Shown piece by piece: positions 17,542-27,182 of a stretch of 64,000 bases of DNA. Position 1 is the stretch's first letter; every line of letters begins with the position of its first letter. The stretch lies in assembly GCF_002532045.1 (NCBI RefSeq), contig NZ_NWTG01000012.1, forward strand, positions 164,282-228,281, in the 5' to 3' direction. Source of the stretch: Bradyrhizobium sp. C9 (GTDB lineage: Bacteria; Pseudomonadota; Alphaproteobacteria; Rhizobiales; Xanthobacteraceae). The notes beneath the pieces are model-generated. The model made no database searches. It had not been told where the DNA came from and saw only the letters and a program-made list of their open reading frames with translations. The position numbers were made by a program, and so were the translations under genes.

Positions 17542-18792
17542 ATGAAACTGATCGAAGACGCAAACCAGCAGGCGCTCACCCGGATACTCGAAGGGGAGCC
17601 GCGGCTGATCGACATCGTTCCCGCCCGAGAATTGATCCCGGGCCTGCGCGAACGGATGATCCTCCACGCCGGGCCACCGATCTCCTGGGACCGGATGTGC
17701 GGCCCGATGCGCGGTGCGGTCGCGGGCGCCATCGTGTTCGAGGGATGGGCGAAGGATCTGCCGACTGCGACCAAGCTCGCTGCCAATGGCGAGATCGAGT
17801 TTCACCCGAATCATCACTTCGGCGCGGTCGGCCCGATGACCGGCATGACCACGATGTCGATGCCTTTGTTTGTGGTCGAGAACGCGCGCTTCTCCAATCG
17901 CGCCTATTGCGCGATCAACGAGGGGCTCGGCAAGGTGATGCGCTTCGGCGGCAACGACGCCAGCGTGCTGAAGCGGCTCGCCTGGCTGCGCGATGTGTTC
18001 GGGCCGACGCTCGGCAAGGCGATCCGCGCCGCGGGCGGCATTGACCTCAAATCGATCGTCGCGCGGGGCCTGTCGATGGGCGACGAACTGCACCAGCGCA
18101 ATCTGGCCTGCTCGAGCGTGTTCCTGCGCGAGATCGCGCCCTGGATGGCGCGAACCTCGACCGACAACGGCGTTCTCGCCGAATGCCTCGCGTTCATTGG
18201 GCAGAACGATCAGTTCTTCCTCAACATCGCGATGGCGATGGGCAAGGCGATCACCGATCCAGCCAACGGCATCCGGGGCTCGACCATCGTCACCACCATG
18301 TGCCGCAACGGCACCGATTTCGGGATCCGCGTCAGCGGGCTCGGCGAGCAATGGTTCACCGCGCCGGTCGAAATGCCGGAGGGGCTGTATTTTGCCGGCT
18401 ATTCCGAGAAGGACGCCAATCCGGACATGGGCGATTCCGCCATCGTCGAGACGATCGGCCTGGGTGGATTTGCGATGGCGGCGGCGCCGGCTGTCGCAGG
18501 CTTCGTCGGCGCCGGCGCGCCGTCCGAGGCTGGCAACTTCACCCGCTCGATGGGCGAGATCACGGTTGCGCAGAATCCGGAATGGACCATCGCCGCAATG
18601 GACTTCGCGGGCGTGCCGACCGGCATCGATATCCGTCTGGTCGTTGATTCCGGCGTGGTGCCGGTCATCAACACGGGCATCGCGCATCGCGAGCCCGGCA
18701 TCGGCCAGGTCGGTGCCGGCGTGGTCAAGGCGCCGTTGGCGTGCTTCCAGCAGGCGATCGTCGCGATCGCGAAGGATTTGGGTGTGTCATGA
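17542..18792 (+). CDS. allG: AllG-like (DUF1116) subunit of carbamoyltransferase, copy 1
   Basis: A 416-residue DUF1116 protein (E. coli YlbE/AllG family). Key conserved blocks are LHAGPPISWDRMCGPMRGA near residue 42, FGAVGPMTGMTTMSMPLFVV near 92, and GDELHQRNLACSS near 180. It would act with AllF and AllH in phosphorolysis of an N-carbamoyl compound to give carbamoyl phosphate. The ATG at 17542 has GAGGG upstream, and the stop overlaps the start of AllF1 by four bases. It shares all three blocks with copy 2 (23090-24538), which has a longer N terminus. Confidence 0.88.
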   Translation: MKLIEDANQQALTRILEGEPRLIDIVPARELIPGLRERMILHAGPPISWDRMCGPMRGAVAGAIVFEGWAKDLPTATKLAANGEIEFHPNHHFGAVGPMTGMTTMSMPLFVVENARFSNRAYCAINEGLGKVMRFGGNDASVLKRLAWLRDVFGPTLGKAIRAAGGIDLKSIVARGLSMGDELHQRNLACSSVFLREIAPWMARTSTDNGVLAECLAFIGQNDQFFLNIAMAMGKAITDPANGIRGSTIVTTMCRNGTDFGIRVSGLGEQWFTAPVEMPEGLYFAGYSEKDANPDMGDSAIVETIGLGGFAMAAAPAVAGFVGAGAPSEAGNFTRSMGEITVAQNPEWTIAAMDFAGVPTGIDIRLVVDSGVVPVINTGIAHREPGIGQVGAGVVKAPLACFQQAIVAIAKDLGVS

Positions 18793-20297
18793 ACGTCGTC
18801 GTCCTGAACGAGGTCCGCAAGGGATTCTATCTCGACTCGGTCGCACTGATGCGGCTGTCGCGCGAGGTGGCCGGCTCGCCCGGCGTGATCGAGGCGGCGC
18901 TGATGATGGGAACGCCGTCGAACGCCGCGATCATGCGCAACGCGGGACTGCTCGAGGAGGGCACTGCCGTGAAGGGCAATGACCTCGTGATCGCGGTGAA
19001 GGCCGAGTCCGAGACCGCTGCCCGCGAAGCCCTCGACAATGCGATCAAGTCGCTCGACAAGCCGAAGACGCAGGGCGAGGCTCAGTCTGCCTGGCGGCCG
19101 CACTCGATCGCCGCCGCGGTGAAGGTCAGGCCGGAGATCAATCTTGCGCTGATCTCGGTTCCCGGCGAGTTCGCAGCCTCCGAGGCCCGCAAGGCGCTCA
19201 ATCGCGGCCTGCATGTCCTGATGTTCAGCGACAACGTGTCCCTCGAGGACGAATTGTCGCTCAAGCAACAGGCGCGGGCGGCCGGCCTCCTGATGATGGG
19301 GCCGGATTGCGGAACCGCTGTGATCGGCGGCGCGCCGCTGGCGTTCGCCAACAAGATCAGGCGCGGCAGGATCGGCATCATCGGCGCGTCGGGGACCGGC
19401 ACGCAGGAAGTCTCGTGCCTGATCTCGGAAGCCGGCGCGGGCATTTCCCACGCCATCGGGGTCGGCGGGCGCGATCTGAAGAAGGATATCGGTGGCATCA
19501 CCACGCTGATGGCGATCGATGCATTCGAGTCCGATCCGGAAACCGATCACGTGGTGCTGATCTCGAAGCCGCCGCATCCCGATGTCGCCAAATCCGTGCT
19601 TGAGCGGATCGGCAGAAGCCGGAAGTCGTACACCGTGTGTTTCATCGGCGCTTCGGAGATCGAGCTGCCGCCGAACGCCCGCTTCTCGCCGACACTGAAG
19701 GGCGCCGCGGAATTGGCGCTGGGCGACAAGAAGATCGGCGCGGGCTTCGATGCGAATGCGGTGGCATCACGGCTTCCGCGCAGCGGCCGCGGCGGGATCG
19801 AGGGCTTGTTCGCCGGCGGAACGCTGTGTGCCGAAGCGCAGGTGATCCTCGCTGCCGCTGGCCGGAAGGTGGCGTCGAATGCCGCGATCCCCGGCGTGGT
19901 CAAGCTCGGCGTCGAGCCGAATGCCGGACGGGATCGGCTGATCGACCTCGGCGACGACGAATATACCCGTGGCCGGCCGCACCCGATGATCGACCCCTCG
20001 GTGCGCGATGATGCGTTGCGTGCTGCGCTCAAAAACCGCGATCTTTCGGTGGTGCTGCTCGATCTTGTGCTCGGCTACGGCGCGCATGCCGATCCTGCCG
20101 AGCATCTGACGAAGATCGTCGCCGATCGCGGGCAGGATGCGCCGGCGTTGATCGCGTCCGTCGTCGGCACGGAGCAGGATCCGCAAGGGCGCTCCGCCCA
20201 GGTCAGGAAACTGGAGCAGGCCGGAATCCTCGTTGCGCCGTCGAACGCCCAGGCGTGCGAGCTTGCGGTTGCCATCGTCCAGAATGCCGGGAGGTAA
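18789..20297 (+). CDS. allF: FdrA/AllF-like acyl-CoA-synthetase-fold subunit, copy 1
   Basis: About 502 residues. The N-terminal part (MNVVVLNEVRKGFYLDSVAL) is FdrA-specific; the rest looks like succinyl-CoA synthetase alpha/beta folds, with MGPDCGTAVIGGAPLAFAN, GIIGASGTGTQEVSCLI and GGTLCAEAQVILAAAG in order, then EYTRGRPHPMIDPSVRD. The phosphohistidine loop of true CoA ligases is not present as GHAGA, fitting a carbamoyltransferase. ATGA overlap with AllG1 shows coupling. The carbamate kinase gene starts 4 bp after its stop. Confidence 0.88.
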   Translation: MNVVVLNEVRKGFYLDSVALMRLSREVAGSPGVIEAALMMGTPSNAAIMRNAGLLEEGTAVKGNDLVIAVKAESETAAREALDNAIKSLDKPKTQGEAQSAWRPHSIAAAVKVRPEINLALISVPGEFAASEARKALNRGLHVLMFSDNVSLEDELSLKQQARAAGLLMMGPDCGTAVIGGAPLAFANKIRRGRIGIIGASGTGTQEVSCLISEAGAGISHAIGVGGRDLKKDIGGITTLMAIDAFESDPETDHVVLISKPPHPDVAKSVLERIGRSRKSYTVCFIGASEIELPPNARFSPTLKGAAELALGDKKIGAGFDANAVASRLPRSGRGGIEGLFAGGTLCAEAQVILAAAGRKVASNAAIPGVVKLGVEPNAGRDRLIDLGDDEYTRGRPHPMIDPSVRDDALRAALKNRDLSVVLLDLVLGYGAHADPAEHLTKIVADRGQDAPALIASVVGTEQDPQGRSAQVRKLEQAGILVAPSNAQACELAVAIVQNAGR

Positions 20298-20301
20298 CAA
20301 A

Positions 20302-21261
20302 ATGCGTACACTTAATGACGTGCCGCGCCGCCTGGTGGTCGCGATCGGTGGCAATGCGGTTCACCCCGAGGATATCAGGGGCACTTCCCAGGAGCAGAAG
20401 TCGGTCGCGCAGATCACTGCGGAGGCACTGCTGCCGCTTGCGCAACTCGACAATGAGCTGGTCATCACCCACGGCAACGGCCCGGTCGTCGGCAAGATCA
20501 TGATGCGCCAGATGCTGACGATGAGCCGAATCCCGCCGATGGACATGGACATCTGCGTCGCGCACAGCCAGGGCGGCATCGGCTATCTCCTGATGCAAGC
20601 GATCGAGAATGCCCTGCGCGAACAGGGCAACCAGCGACATGTGGCAAGCCTGCTGACCCAGGTAGAGGTGGACAAGGACGATCCGGCGTTCAAGAATCCG
20701 ACCAAGTTCGTCGGACCGTTCTTCTCCGAGGACGAAGCGAAGAAGATTAGTGCGGAGCTCAATTGGGCGATGCGTGAGGATTCAGGACGCGGCTGGCGTC
20801 ATGTCGTGCCGTCGCCGAAGCCCAAGCATGTCTGCGACATCTCGCTGGTCGACGCATTGGTCAAGCGGGGGACGATCGTCATTGCCGGAGGCGGCGGCGG
20901 CGTTCCAGTGGTCCGTGATGCGAAGGGCGTGCGCACGGGCGTGCCGGCGGTCATCGACAAGGATTTGACGTCGGCTCATATCGCCAATGTGCTGGGCATC
21001 GAAGAGTTGCTGATCCTGACCGCAGTCCCGCGCGTCGCGGTGAATTTCGGCAAGCCGAACAAGAAGGACCTGGATCAGGTCAGCCTCGAGGAGATCAAGG
21101 CCTACCACCGTGAGGGACATTTTCCGCCGGGAAGCATGGGACCCAAGGTCGATGCGGCGATCCGGTTTCTCGAGGGCGGCGGCAAACGCGCGATCATCAG
21201 TCACCTCGATTGCGCCATGGCGGCGCTGCGGGGCGAGACCGGGACGCACGTCGTTCAGTAA
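20302..21261 (+). CDS. allK: Carbamate kinase
   Basis: A 319-residue amino-acid-kinase-fold enzyme transferring phosphate from carbamoyl phosphate to ADP. Visible motifs: LVVAIGGNAVHPEDIRG at the N terminus, ELVITHGNGPVVGKI, GIGYLLMQAIENAL, IVIAGGGGGVPVV and VIDKDLTSAHIA with PPGSMGPKVDAAI at the end. GGGAGG precedes the ATG. Lying between two AllF copies, it most likely recovers ATP from the carbamoyl phosphate they make, the role of E. coli AllK, rather than serving arginine deiminase metabolism, which is absent here. An arcC name would also fit the family. Confidence 0.94.
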   Translation: MRTLNDVPRRLVVAIGGNAVHPEDIRGTSQEQKSVAQITAEALLPLAQLDNELVITHGNGPVVGKIMMRQMLTMSRIPPMDMDICVAHSQGGIGYLLMQAIENALREQGNQRHVASLLTQVEVDKDDPAFKNPTKFVGPFFSEDEAKKISAELNWAMREDSGRGWRHVVPSPKPKHVCDISLVDALVKRGTIVIAGGGGGVPVVRDAKGVRTGVPAVIDKDLTSAHIANVLGIEELLILTAVPRVAVNFGKPNKKDLDQVSLEEIKAYHREGHFPPGSMGPKVDAAIRFLEGGGKRAIISHLDCAMAALRGETGTHVVQ

Positions 21262-21494
21262 TCACCGAGATTGGCACCTCGGCGAGATATCTTCGCCCGC
21301 GCCAATCTGCCTTCGAGCGTCGCGCAAGATGGCGGTCCGATCTTGATGGCCGCCGTGGTGCCCGCGCTCACCGAGTTGAAGCAGGTGAGACGCATCGGCG
21401 CCTCATTCTGATCAGGCAACCGAGCTGGCCGCTGGCTCAAGCTCACACACAAGACAAACAAGCAGCCTGCGGGATTCAAGGGAACGACAAGGCA

Positions 21495-23093
21495 ATGGCC
21501 ATTCAATCCAGCATAAGGGCGAACCTGTACAAGGATTCCGTGTCGTTGATGCGGATCTCGCAGGTCACGGTCGCGCGGACCGGCGTGCAGCGGGTCACGC
21601 TGTTGATGGGGACGCGCAGCAACAAGGAGTTCTTGCAGCAGGCCGGGCTGATGAGTCCGGCGCTCGAGAGCGCCAAGCCGGGCGATATCATGATCGTCGT
21701 GGCAGACGATGCGCCCGACAAGCTCGCAGCTGCGGAGCGGGAGATTCATTCCCAGATCGCCGGCGAAGAACCGAAGGGCGGATCGACTGAAGCCGCGGCG
21801 GAAGCACCGCCGCGCTCGATCTCCGGCGGCGTCGCGATGGCCGATCATGCCGATCTCGCATTGATCTCGGTGCCGGGGCCCTATGCCGCGGCGGAGGCCT
21901 TGAAGGCGCTGCGCCAGGGTCTGAACGTGCTGCTGTTCAGCGACAACGTGCCGATCGAGCAAGAGGTGGCGATCAAGCGCGTTGCTGCGCAGAAGGGCCT
22001 GCTGGTGATGGGACCAGATTGCGGCACGGCCATCATCAATGGCGTGCCGCTTGGATTTGCTAACGTCGTTCGGCGCGGCGCGATCGGGCTCGTCGGTGCG
22101 TCCGGCACCGGCCTGCAGGAGGTGATGTGCCAGATCCATCGCCATGGCCAGGGCATCTCGCAGGCGATAGGCACCGGCAGCCACGACGTCTCAAGCGAGG
22201 TCGGCGGCATCACCATGCTGCAGGGCCTGGAGTTGCTGGCCGCCGACGCGCAGACCAAAGTCGTAGCCATTGTCTCCAAGCCTCCTGCGCCTGACGTGCA
22301 GAAGCGGGTGGTCGAGCGCGCTCGCGCGATCGGAAAGCCGGTCGTGATCTGCTTCCTCGGCGGCGAGCCGGCAGCATCCGCCGGTAATGTTCACCGCACG
22401 TCGTCGCTCGAGGAAACGGCGCGGCAGGCGGTCGCGCTTGCGGGAGCGCGCCAATCCGGGGGCGACGAACAATCCGCCGAACAGTTCGCAGAGCGGGTCT
22501 GCGCGTCGCTGGCGCCGTCGCAGCGCTACCTGCGCGGTCTCTACTCCGGTGGAACGTTCTGCTCGGAAGCCCAGACCATTTGGCGGGCGGCGGGCATTCG
22601 TGCCCGGTCGAACGTGCCGCTTGCCGGCGCAGATCGTCTCGCCGACGTGGAACAGAGCCACGGGCACACGGCGATCGATCTCGGCAGCGACGAATTCACA
22701 GTAGGGCGTCCGCATCCGATGATCGACTATGGCGTACGGATCGAACGGCTGCTCAAGGAAGCGGACGATCCGACGGTTGCCTGCGTCGTCCTGGACGTCG
22801 TGCTCGGCTACGGCAGCCACCCCAATCCGGCCGAGGTCCTGGCTCCGGCGATCCGCCGGGCGAAGGCCGCGGCGCGAGCGCAGGGGCGGGAGCTTCCCGT
22901 GCTCTGCTTCGTCTGCGGCACGGGTTCAGATCCGCAGCCCTACGAGATCCAGAAAGCCATGTTGGCGGACGCCGGCGCGGAGATTGTCGGCAGCAGCACG
23001 GGCGCAGCTCGTGTTGCACAAGCCATCGCGGGCCGCATGGCCGCGGATGACAACGCCACGGGGCGCCGCGTGATGCAAGGTGGAGAACGATGA
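21495..23093 (+). CDS. FdrA/AllF-like acyl-CoA-synthetase-fold subunit, copy 2
   Basis: About 532 residues, starting MAIQSSIRANLYKDSVSLMR. It shares with copy 1 the path VMGPDCGTAIINGVPLGFAN, GLVGASGTGLQEVMCQI and YSGGTFCSEAQTIWRAAG, then EFTVGRPHPMIDYGVRIE. The ATG at 21495 is chosen because similarity to copy 1 begins there; the in-frame upstream sequence back to 21210 lies partly over the kinase gene and looks non-coding. A 233-bp gap separates it from the kinase, so it may have its own promoter. Its stop overlaps the start of AllG2. The two copies differ enough to suggest separate substrates. Confidence 0.88.
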   Translation: MAIQSSIRANLYKDSVSLMRISQVTVARTGVQRVTLLMGTRSNKEFLQQAGLMSPALESAKPGDIMIVVADDAPDKLAAAEREIHSQIAGEEPKGGSTEAAAEAPPRSISGGVAMADHADLALISVPGPYAAAEALKALRQGLNVLLFSDNVPIEQEVAIKRVAAQKGLLVMGPDCGTAIINGVPLGFANVVRRGAIGLVGASGTGLQEVMCQIHRHGQGISQAIGTGSHDVSSEVGGITMLQGLELLAADAQTKVVAIVSKPPAPDVQKRVVERARAIGKPVVICFLGGEPAASAGNVHRTSSLEETARQAVALAGARQSGGDEQSAEQFAERVCASLAPSQRYLRGLYSGGTFCSEAQTIWRAAGIRARSNVPLAGADRLADVEQSHGHTAIDLGSDEFTVGRPHPMIDYGVRIERLLKEADDPTVACVVLDVVLGYGSHPNPAEVLAPAIRRAKAAARAQGRELPVLCFVCGTGSDPQPYEIQKAMLADAGAEIVGSSTGAARVAQAIAGRMAADDNATGRRVMQGGER

Positions 23094-24538
23094 TGAACGC
23101 AGCCTCTTCCGCGCTCCAGGACAAGACATCGGTCATCAGCCTCGGCGCCTCCGGCCTCGATCGCGGTGTCGAAAGCAGTGGTGCCCCGCTGGTGCGTCTG
23201 CAGTGGCAGCCGGTCGGCGACGGAAGTCCCGAGGTCGCCTGGAGCCTTGCGCAGCTGGTCGGCGACGCCGGTGATGCCGACTGCCCGGGATCACGGATCG
23301 ATCGCGCCAATGCGGAGGTGCTCGAGCGTATCCTGACCGCGCAGCCGGTATGGGTCGATGTCGCGGCCCACGCGTCCGAGGTCTGGCCGGACATGGGCCG
23401 GACGCTGCTTCATGCCGGTCCGCCGATCGCGTGGAATGATATGTGCGGTCCGATGAAGGGGGCGGTCGTCGGCGCAATTCTCTACGAGAAATGGGCGACG
23501 ACCCAGCAGGAGGCCGAACGGCTCGTCGCGGCAGGCGGCATCCGCTTCGCGCCGTGCCACGAATTCGGTGCGGTCGGGCCGATGACCGGGATCATCTCGC
23601 CATCGATGCCGCTGTTCGTGGTGCTGAACCAGACCACCGGCAACCGAGCCTATGCGCCGATGATGGAATCCGGCGGCGCCAAGACCCTGCGTTTCGGGGC
23701 CTTCGCGCCCGAGGTGATCGAAGGCCTCAAGCTGATCGAGAATGTGCTGGCTCCATGCCTGAAGGCCGCAGTCGCCGGCATCGACGGCGGCTTGCCGTTG
23801 AAGCCGCTGATGTCGCAGTCGTTGCACATGGGCGACGATGTCCACAATCGCAACACGGCGGCGACCCTACTGCTGTATCGTGCCGTCACGGAATCGCTAA
23901 TCAAGTCATCGATCTCGCGCGATCTGGTTGACGAAACGCTGCGGACGATCGGGGCGGACGACATGTTCTTCCTCAGCCTGTCGATGGCGGCGTGCAAGGC
24001 GACCATGGATGCCGCCCACGGCGTGCCGTTCAGCAGCATCGTGACCGCAATGGCGCGCAACGGTGTGAATGTCGGCATCCGGGTCAGTGGCCTCGACGGA
24101 CAATGGTTTGTCGGTCCGGCCGACATCCCGGTGGGCCTGTTCCTGCCCGGCTTCAGCGAAGCCGATGCCAATCCCGATATCGGCGACAGCGCGATCACCG
24201 AGACCGCGGGGCTGGGCGCGTTCGCGATGGCGGCGGCTCCCGCGATGGTCCAGTTCGTCGGCGGCACGCCGCAGGACGCGCTGCGTTATTCGCGCGAGAT
24301 GGCGCATGTCACGATCGGGCGCAATCCCGGCTTCACTCTGCCGATGCTCGATTTCATCGGAGCGCCTGTTGGCATCGACATTCGCAAGGTCGTGGACGAG
24401 GGCAGGCGGCCGGTCATCAACACCGCGACCGCGCACAAGGAGCCGGGTATGGGGATCATCGGCGCCGGCGTCGTGCAGGCTCCGATGAAATGCTTCGTCG
24501 ACGCCGTCGGCGCGCTGGCGACGGCGGCTACGAGATGA
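23090..24538 (+). CDS. AllG-like (DUF1116) subunit of carbamoyltransferase, copy 2
   Basis: A 482-residue DUF1116 protein, about 65 residues longer at the N terminus than copy 1. Shared blocks: LHAGPPIAWNDMCGPMKGAV near residue 105, FGAVGPMTGIISPSMPLFVV near 160, and GDDVHNRNTAATLL. The extension (SVISLGASGLDRGVESSGAP and onward) has no motif I recognise. The start is ATGATG overlapping the AllF2 stop, so AllF2 and AllG2 should be made in equal amounts. It is followed by a BMP-type transporter operon 101 bp downstream. Confidence 0.86.
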   Translation: MMNAASSALQDKTSVISLGASGLDRGVESSGAPLVRLQWQPVGDGSPEVAWSLAQLVGDAGDADCPGSRIDRANAEVLERILTAQPVWVDVAAHASEVWPDMGRTLLHAGPPIAWNDMCGPMKGAVVGAILYEKWATTQQEAERLVAAGGIRFAPCHEFGAVGPMTGIISPSMPLFVVLNQTTGNRAYAPMMESGGAKTLRFGAFAPEVIEGLKLIENVLAPCLKAAVAGIDGGLPLKPLMSQSLHMGDDVHNRNTAATLLLYRAVTESLIKSSISRDLVDETLRTIGADDMFFLSLSMAACKATMDAAHGVPFSSIVTAMARNGVNVGIRVSGLDGQWFVGPADIPVGLFLPGFSEADANPDIGDSAITETAGLGAFAMAAAPAMVQFVGGTPQDALRYSREMAHVTIGRNPGFTLPMLDFIGAPVGIDIRKVVDEGRRPVINTATAHKEPGMGIIGAGVVQAPMKCFVDAVGALATAATR

Positions 24539-24639
24539 CGTTGCTTCGATCTTGAGAACGACGGCGCGGTCGCGCCGCCGACTGAAAAAATGCCGCAACA
24601 AACAATGCGGCGACACCGGGAACGAACAGGAGGAAACAC

Positions 24640-25626
24640 ATGAACGGTACCCGTCGTGCATTTCTGCAAACAAGTCTGCTCTCGGCAGCCTTCATCGGTT
24701 CATCGGGCCGGCTCGCGTTCGCCGACGATGCGAAGCCGCTGCGCATCGGTATTCTGATTCCGGGATCGCGGGCCGACCATGGCTGGATGGAGTCGGCCTA
24801 CAACGGCATGAAGGCGGCCGAGCAGCGCCACGGCAAGAAGGTCGTGATCACGTCGATCGAGAACGTCAAGTTCGCCGACATGGAACAGGCGCTCGTCACG
24901 CTCGCGAGCAAGAACGACATGGTGATCGGCGCCGCGGGGCAGACCCAGGCATCGGTGCTCAAGGTCGCCAAGCGATTCCCGAAGGTGAAGTTTTCCATCG
25001 TCGGCCCGACCGGACAGCCGACCGAGAATGTCGCGCAATACGACGTGCTGCAGGCCCAGATCGGCTTCATTGCCGGCGCGGTCGCTGCGATGATGTCGAA
25101 GAACGGCGCGGTGAGCTACGTCGGCGGTCTTGAAATCCCGGCCATCGTCAACACCGGAACGGAGTTCGCGAACGGCGCCAAGCACGTCAAGCCGGATACC
25201 AAATGCTTCGTGACCTACACCGGCGACTTCGACGATGTCGCCAAGGCGAAGGAAGCGACCCTTGCCGCGATCGCGCAGGGCGCCGACGTCCACTACAACA
25301 TCCTCAATCTCGGCGTGCGCGGGATGGAGCAGGCGGCGCGCGAGAAGGGCACCAGGATGATCGGGAGCTACACCAACTACTGCTCCGACAACAACGCGCT
25401 CTACATCGCCTACACGGTCAGCGGCATCGGCTTCATGGTCGAATATGCCATCGACCAGGCCGTCGCCGGAACGTGGCACCCGGAGTACAAGCAGTTCGGC
25501 CTGGCCATGGGGCCGCGCTCGGCCGACATCGAGATCTGCGCCGGGGCGACGCCGGAGATCCAGGCCAAGATCAAGGAGCTCAAGGACGATCTGCTGTCGA
25601 ACAAGATCAAAGTCAAGGTGGGCTGA
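24640..25626 (+). CDS. BMP family ABC transporter substrate-binding protein
   Basis: A 328-residue periplasmic binding protein of the basic membrane protein (PnrA/Med-like) family, usually specific for nucleosides or related ring compounds. The N terminus MNGTRRAFLQTSLLSAAF looks like a twin-arginine signal ending near AFADD. LRIGILIPGSRADHGWMESA and DIEICAGATPEIQAKIKEL are family features. AGGAGG lies close before the ATG. It heads a four-gene transporter followed by an isochorismatase-type hydrolase. In this setting a purine- or pyrimidine-derived ureide is a plausible ligand. Confidence 0.9.
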   Translation: MNGTRRAFLQTSLLSAAFIGSSGRLAFADDAKPLRIGILIPGSRADHGWMESAYNGMKAAEQRHGKKVVITSIENVKFADMEQALVTLASKNDMVIGAAGQTQASVLKVAKRFPKVKFSIVGPTGQPTENVAQYDVLQAQIGFIAGAVAAMMSKNGAVSYVGGLEIPAIVNTGTEFANGAKHVKPDTKCFVTYTGDFDDVAKAKEATLAAIAQGADVHYNILNLGVRGMEQAAREKGTRMIGSYTNYCSDNNALYIAYTVSGIGFMVEYAIDQAVAGTWHPEYKQFGLAMGPRSADIEICAGATPEIQAKIKELKDDLLSNKIKVKVG

Positions 25627-25628
25627 CC

Positions 25629-27182
25629 GTGGCTCTTCTCGAACTGTCTGGCTTGACCAAGCGCTTCGGGGCTTTCACCGCGCTCGACGACATATCGCTG
25701 CTGATCGAGCGCGGCGAGGTGCACTGCCTGCTCGGCGAGAACGGTGCCGGCAAATCGACATTGTGCAACCTGGTGTTCGGGGTACACCGGCCGGATGCCG
25801 GCACGATGACGCTGGGCGGCGAGCCGTTCGATCCGCGCGGCCCGGCGGAAGCGCTGCAGCGCGGCGTCGTGATGGTGCATCAGCATTTCAGCCTGGTGCC
25901 CAACATGAGCGTCGCCGAGAACCTGATGCTCGGCCGCGCCAGCGCGGTGCTGAAGCCGCAAGACATTATCGTTCGGATGGAGCAGCTCGCCGCCGAATAC
26001 GGCCTCGAGATCGACCCCGAGGCACGGATCGACGAGCTTTCGGTCGGTGAGCGGCAGCGGGTCGAGATCATCAAATGCCTGCTCGGCGATCCGCAACTGC
26101 TCGTGCTCGACGAACCGACGGCCGTGCTGCAGCCCGGCGAAATCGATGCGCTGCTTGCGATCTGCCGCCAGGTGGCGCTGCGTGGAAAATCCGTGATCCT
26201 GGTGACGCACAAGCTCGGCGAAATCAGCCGGGTGGCCGATCGCACGACGGTGCTGCGGCAGGGCCGGATCATCGAGACCGTCACGATGGAGGGCGCCGAC
26301 ATCCGGTCGCTGGTGCGCTCCATGGTCGGCCGCGACGTCCAGTCGGCAGGCTCGGTGCTCGCTGCCGCGGTCGACATCGAAGGCAAGACGCCGGCAAAGC
26401 CCTCGGACGCAGCCGGCCCGGTGTCGCCGGGCGAGGCGGTGCTGCAGATCTCGGACCTCGTGTATCGCGACCCGCATGGCGTGCCGCGGCTCGACGGCCT
26501 GAGCCTCACGGTCGGGACCGGCGAGATCGTCGGGATCGCGGGCGTCGAGGGCAACGGCCAGACCGAACTCGGATTGATCCTGGCCGGGCTCGCCGCGCCG
26601 AGCGCCGGCGCGATCGTGGTCGGCGGGACACAGGTCGGCGGCTGCACGCCGCAGGAGATCACCGATGCGGGCGTCGGTATCGTTCCCGAGGACCGCCACG
26701 CGGTGGCCTGCATCAAGGAATTGTCGGTGGCCGAGAACCTGTTTCTCGGCGCGATCGGAAAATTCAGCCGCTTCGGCCTGCTCGACAAGTCGGCGCGCCG
26801 CAAGGCGGCGGAGGCGATGATGCGCGACTTCGACGTGCGGGCGAGCAGCCCCGACGTTTCGATGGCAAGCCTCTCCGGCGGCAATCAGCAGAAGGCGGTG
26901 CTTGCGCGCGAGCTTTCGCTCGATCCGCTGGTGTTCCTGCTCGCCGCGCAGCCGACGCGCGGGCTCGACGTCGGTGCGATCGAGGCGGTCTACAATCGGA
27001 TTCGTGCCGCGCGCGATGACGGCCTCGGGGTGCTCCTGATCTCCAGCGAGCTCGAGGAGCTGATGGCGGTGTCGGATCGGATTGCTGTGATCTACCGCGG
27101 AAAGCTGGTTGGCGAGCTCGCGGCGGGGGCGTTCAGCCGCGAGGCGATCGGCGCGATGATGTCGGGGCATGCGCATGTCTAG
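25629..27182 (+). CDS. BMP-type ABC transporter ATP-binding protein (two ABC domains)
   Basis: About 517 residues with two nucleotide-binding domains, as in sugar/nucleoside transporters. Domain 1: Walker A GENGAGKST, signature LSVGERQRVEIIKCLLG, Walker B LLVLDEPTAVLQPGEID. Domain 2: AGVEGNGQTELGL in place of a full Walker A, signature LSGGNQQKAVLARELSL, and LAAQPTRGLDVGAIE instead of a standard Walker B. The degenerate second site is normal for this family. GTG start two bases after the stop of the binding-protein gene; an upstream in-frame extension reading into that gene is ignored. Confidence 0.92.
   Translation: MALLELSGLTKRFGAFTALDDISLLIERGEVHCLLGENGAGKSTLCNLVFGVHRPDAGTMTLGGEPFDPRGPAEALQRGVVMVHQHFSLVPNMSVAENLMLGRASAVLKPQDIIVRMEQLAAEYGLEIDPEARIDELSVGERQRVEIIKCLLGDPQLLVLDEPTAVLQPGEIDALLAICRQVALRGKSVILVTHKLGEISRVADRTTVLRQGRIIETVTMEGADIRSLVRSMVGRDVQSAGSVLAAAVDIEGKTPAKPSDAAGPVSPGEAVLQISDLVYRDPHGVPRLDGLSLTVGTGEIVGIAGVEGNGQTELGLILAGLAAPSAGAIVVGGTQVGGCTPQEITDAGVGIVPEDRHAVACIKELSVAENLFLGAIGKFSRFGLLDKSARRKAAEAMMRDFDVRASSPDVSMASLSGGNQQKAVLARELSLDPLVFLLAAQPTRGLDVGAIEAVYNRIRAARDDGLGVLLISSELEELMAVSDRIAVIYRGKLVGELAAGAFSREAIGAMMSGHAHV

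Noticed and set aside
21271..21286. Sigma-54 promoter TTGGCAC before AllF2
   Set aside because: The -12 pair is AG at the required spacing and no TTGC-like element follows.
24549..24612. Terminator between AllG2 and the BMP transporter
   Set aside because: GC-rich and GCCGCA/TGCGGC stems exist but no T run follows on the plus strand; a processing site is possible but not supported.
25203..25628. In-frame upstream extension of the BMP transporter ATPase
   Set aside because: It lies inside the binding-protein gene in another frame; the GTG at 25629 starts at the first conserved residue.
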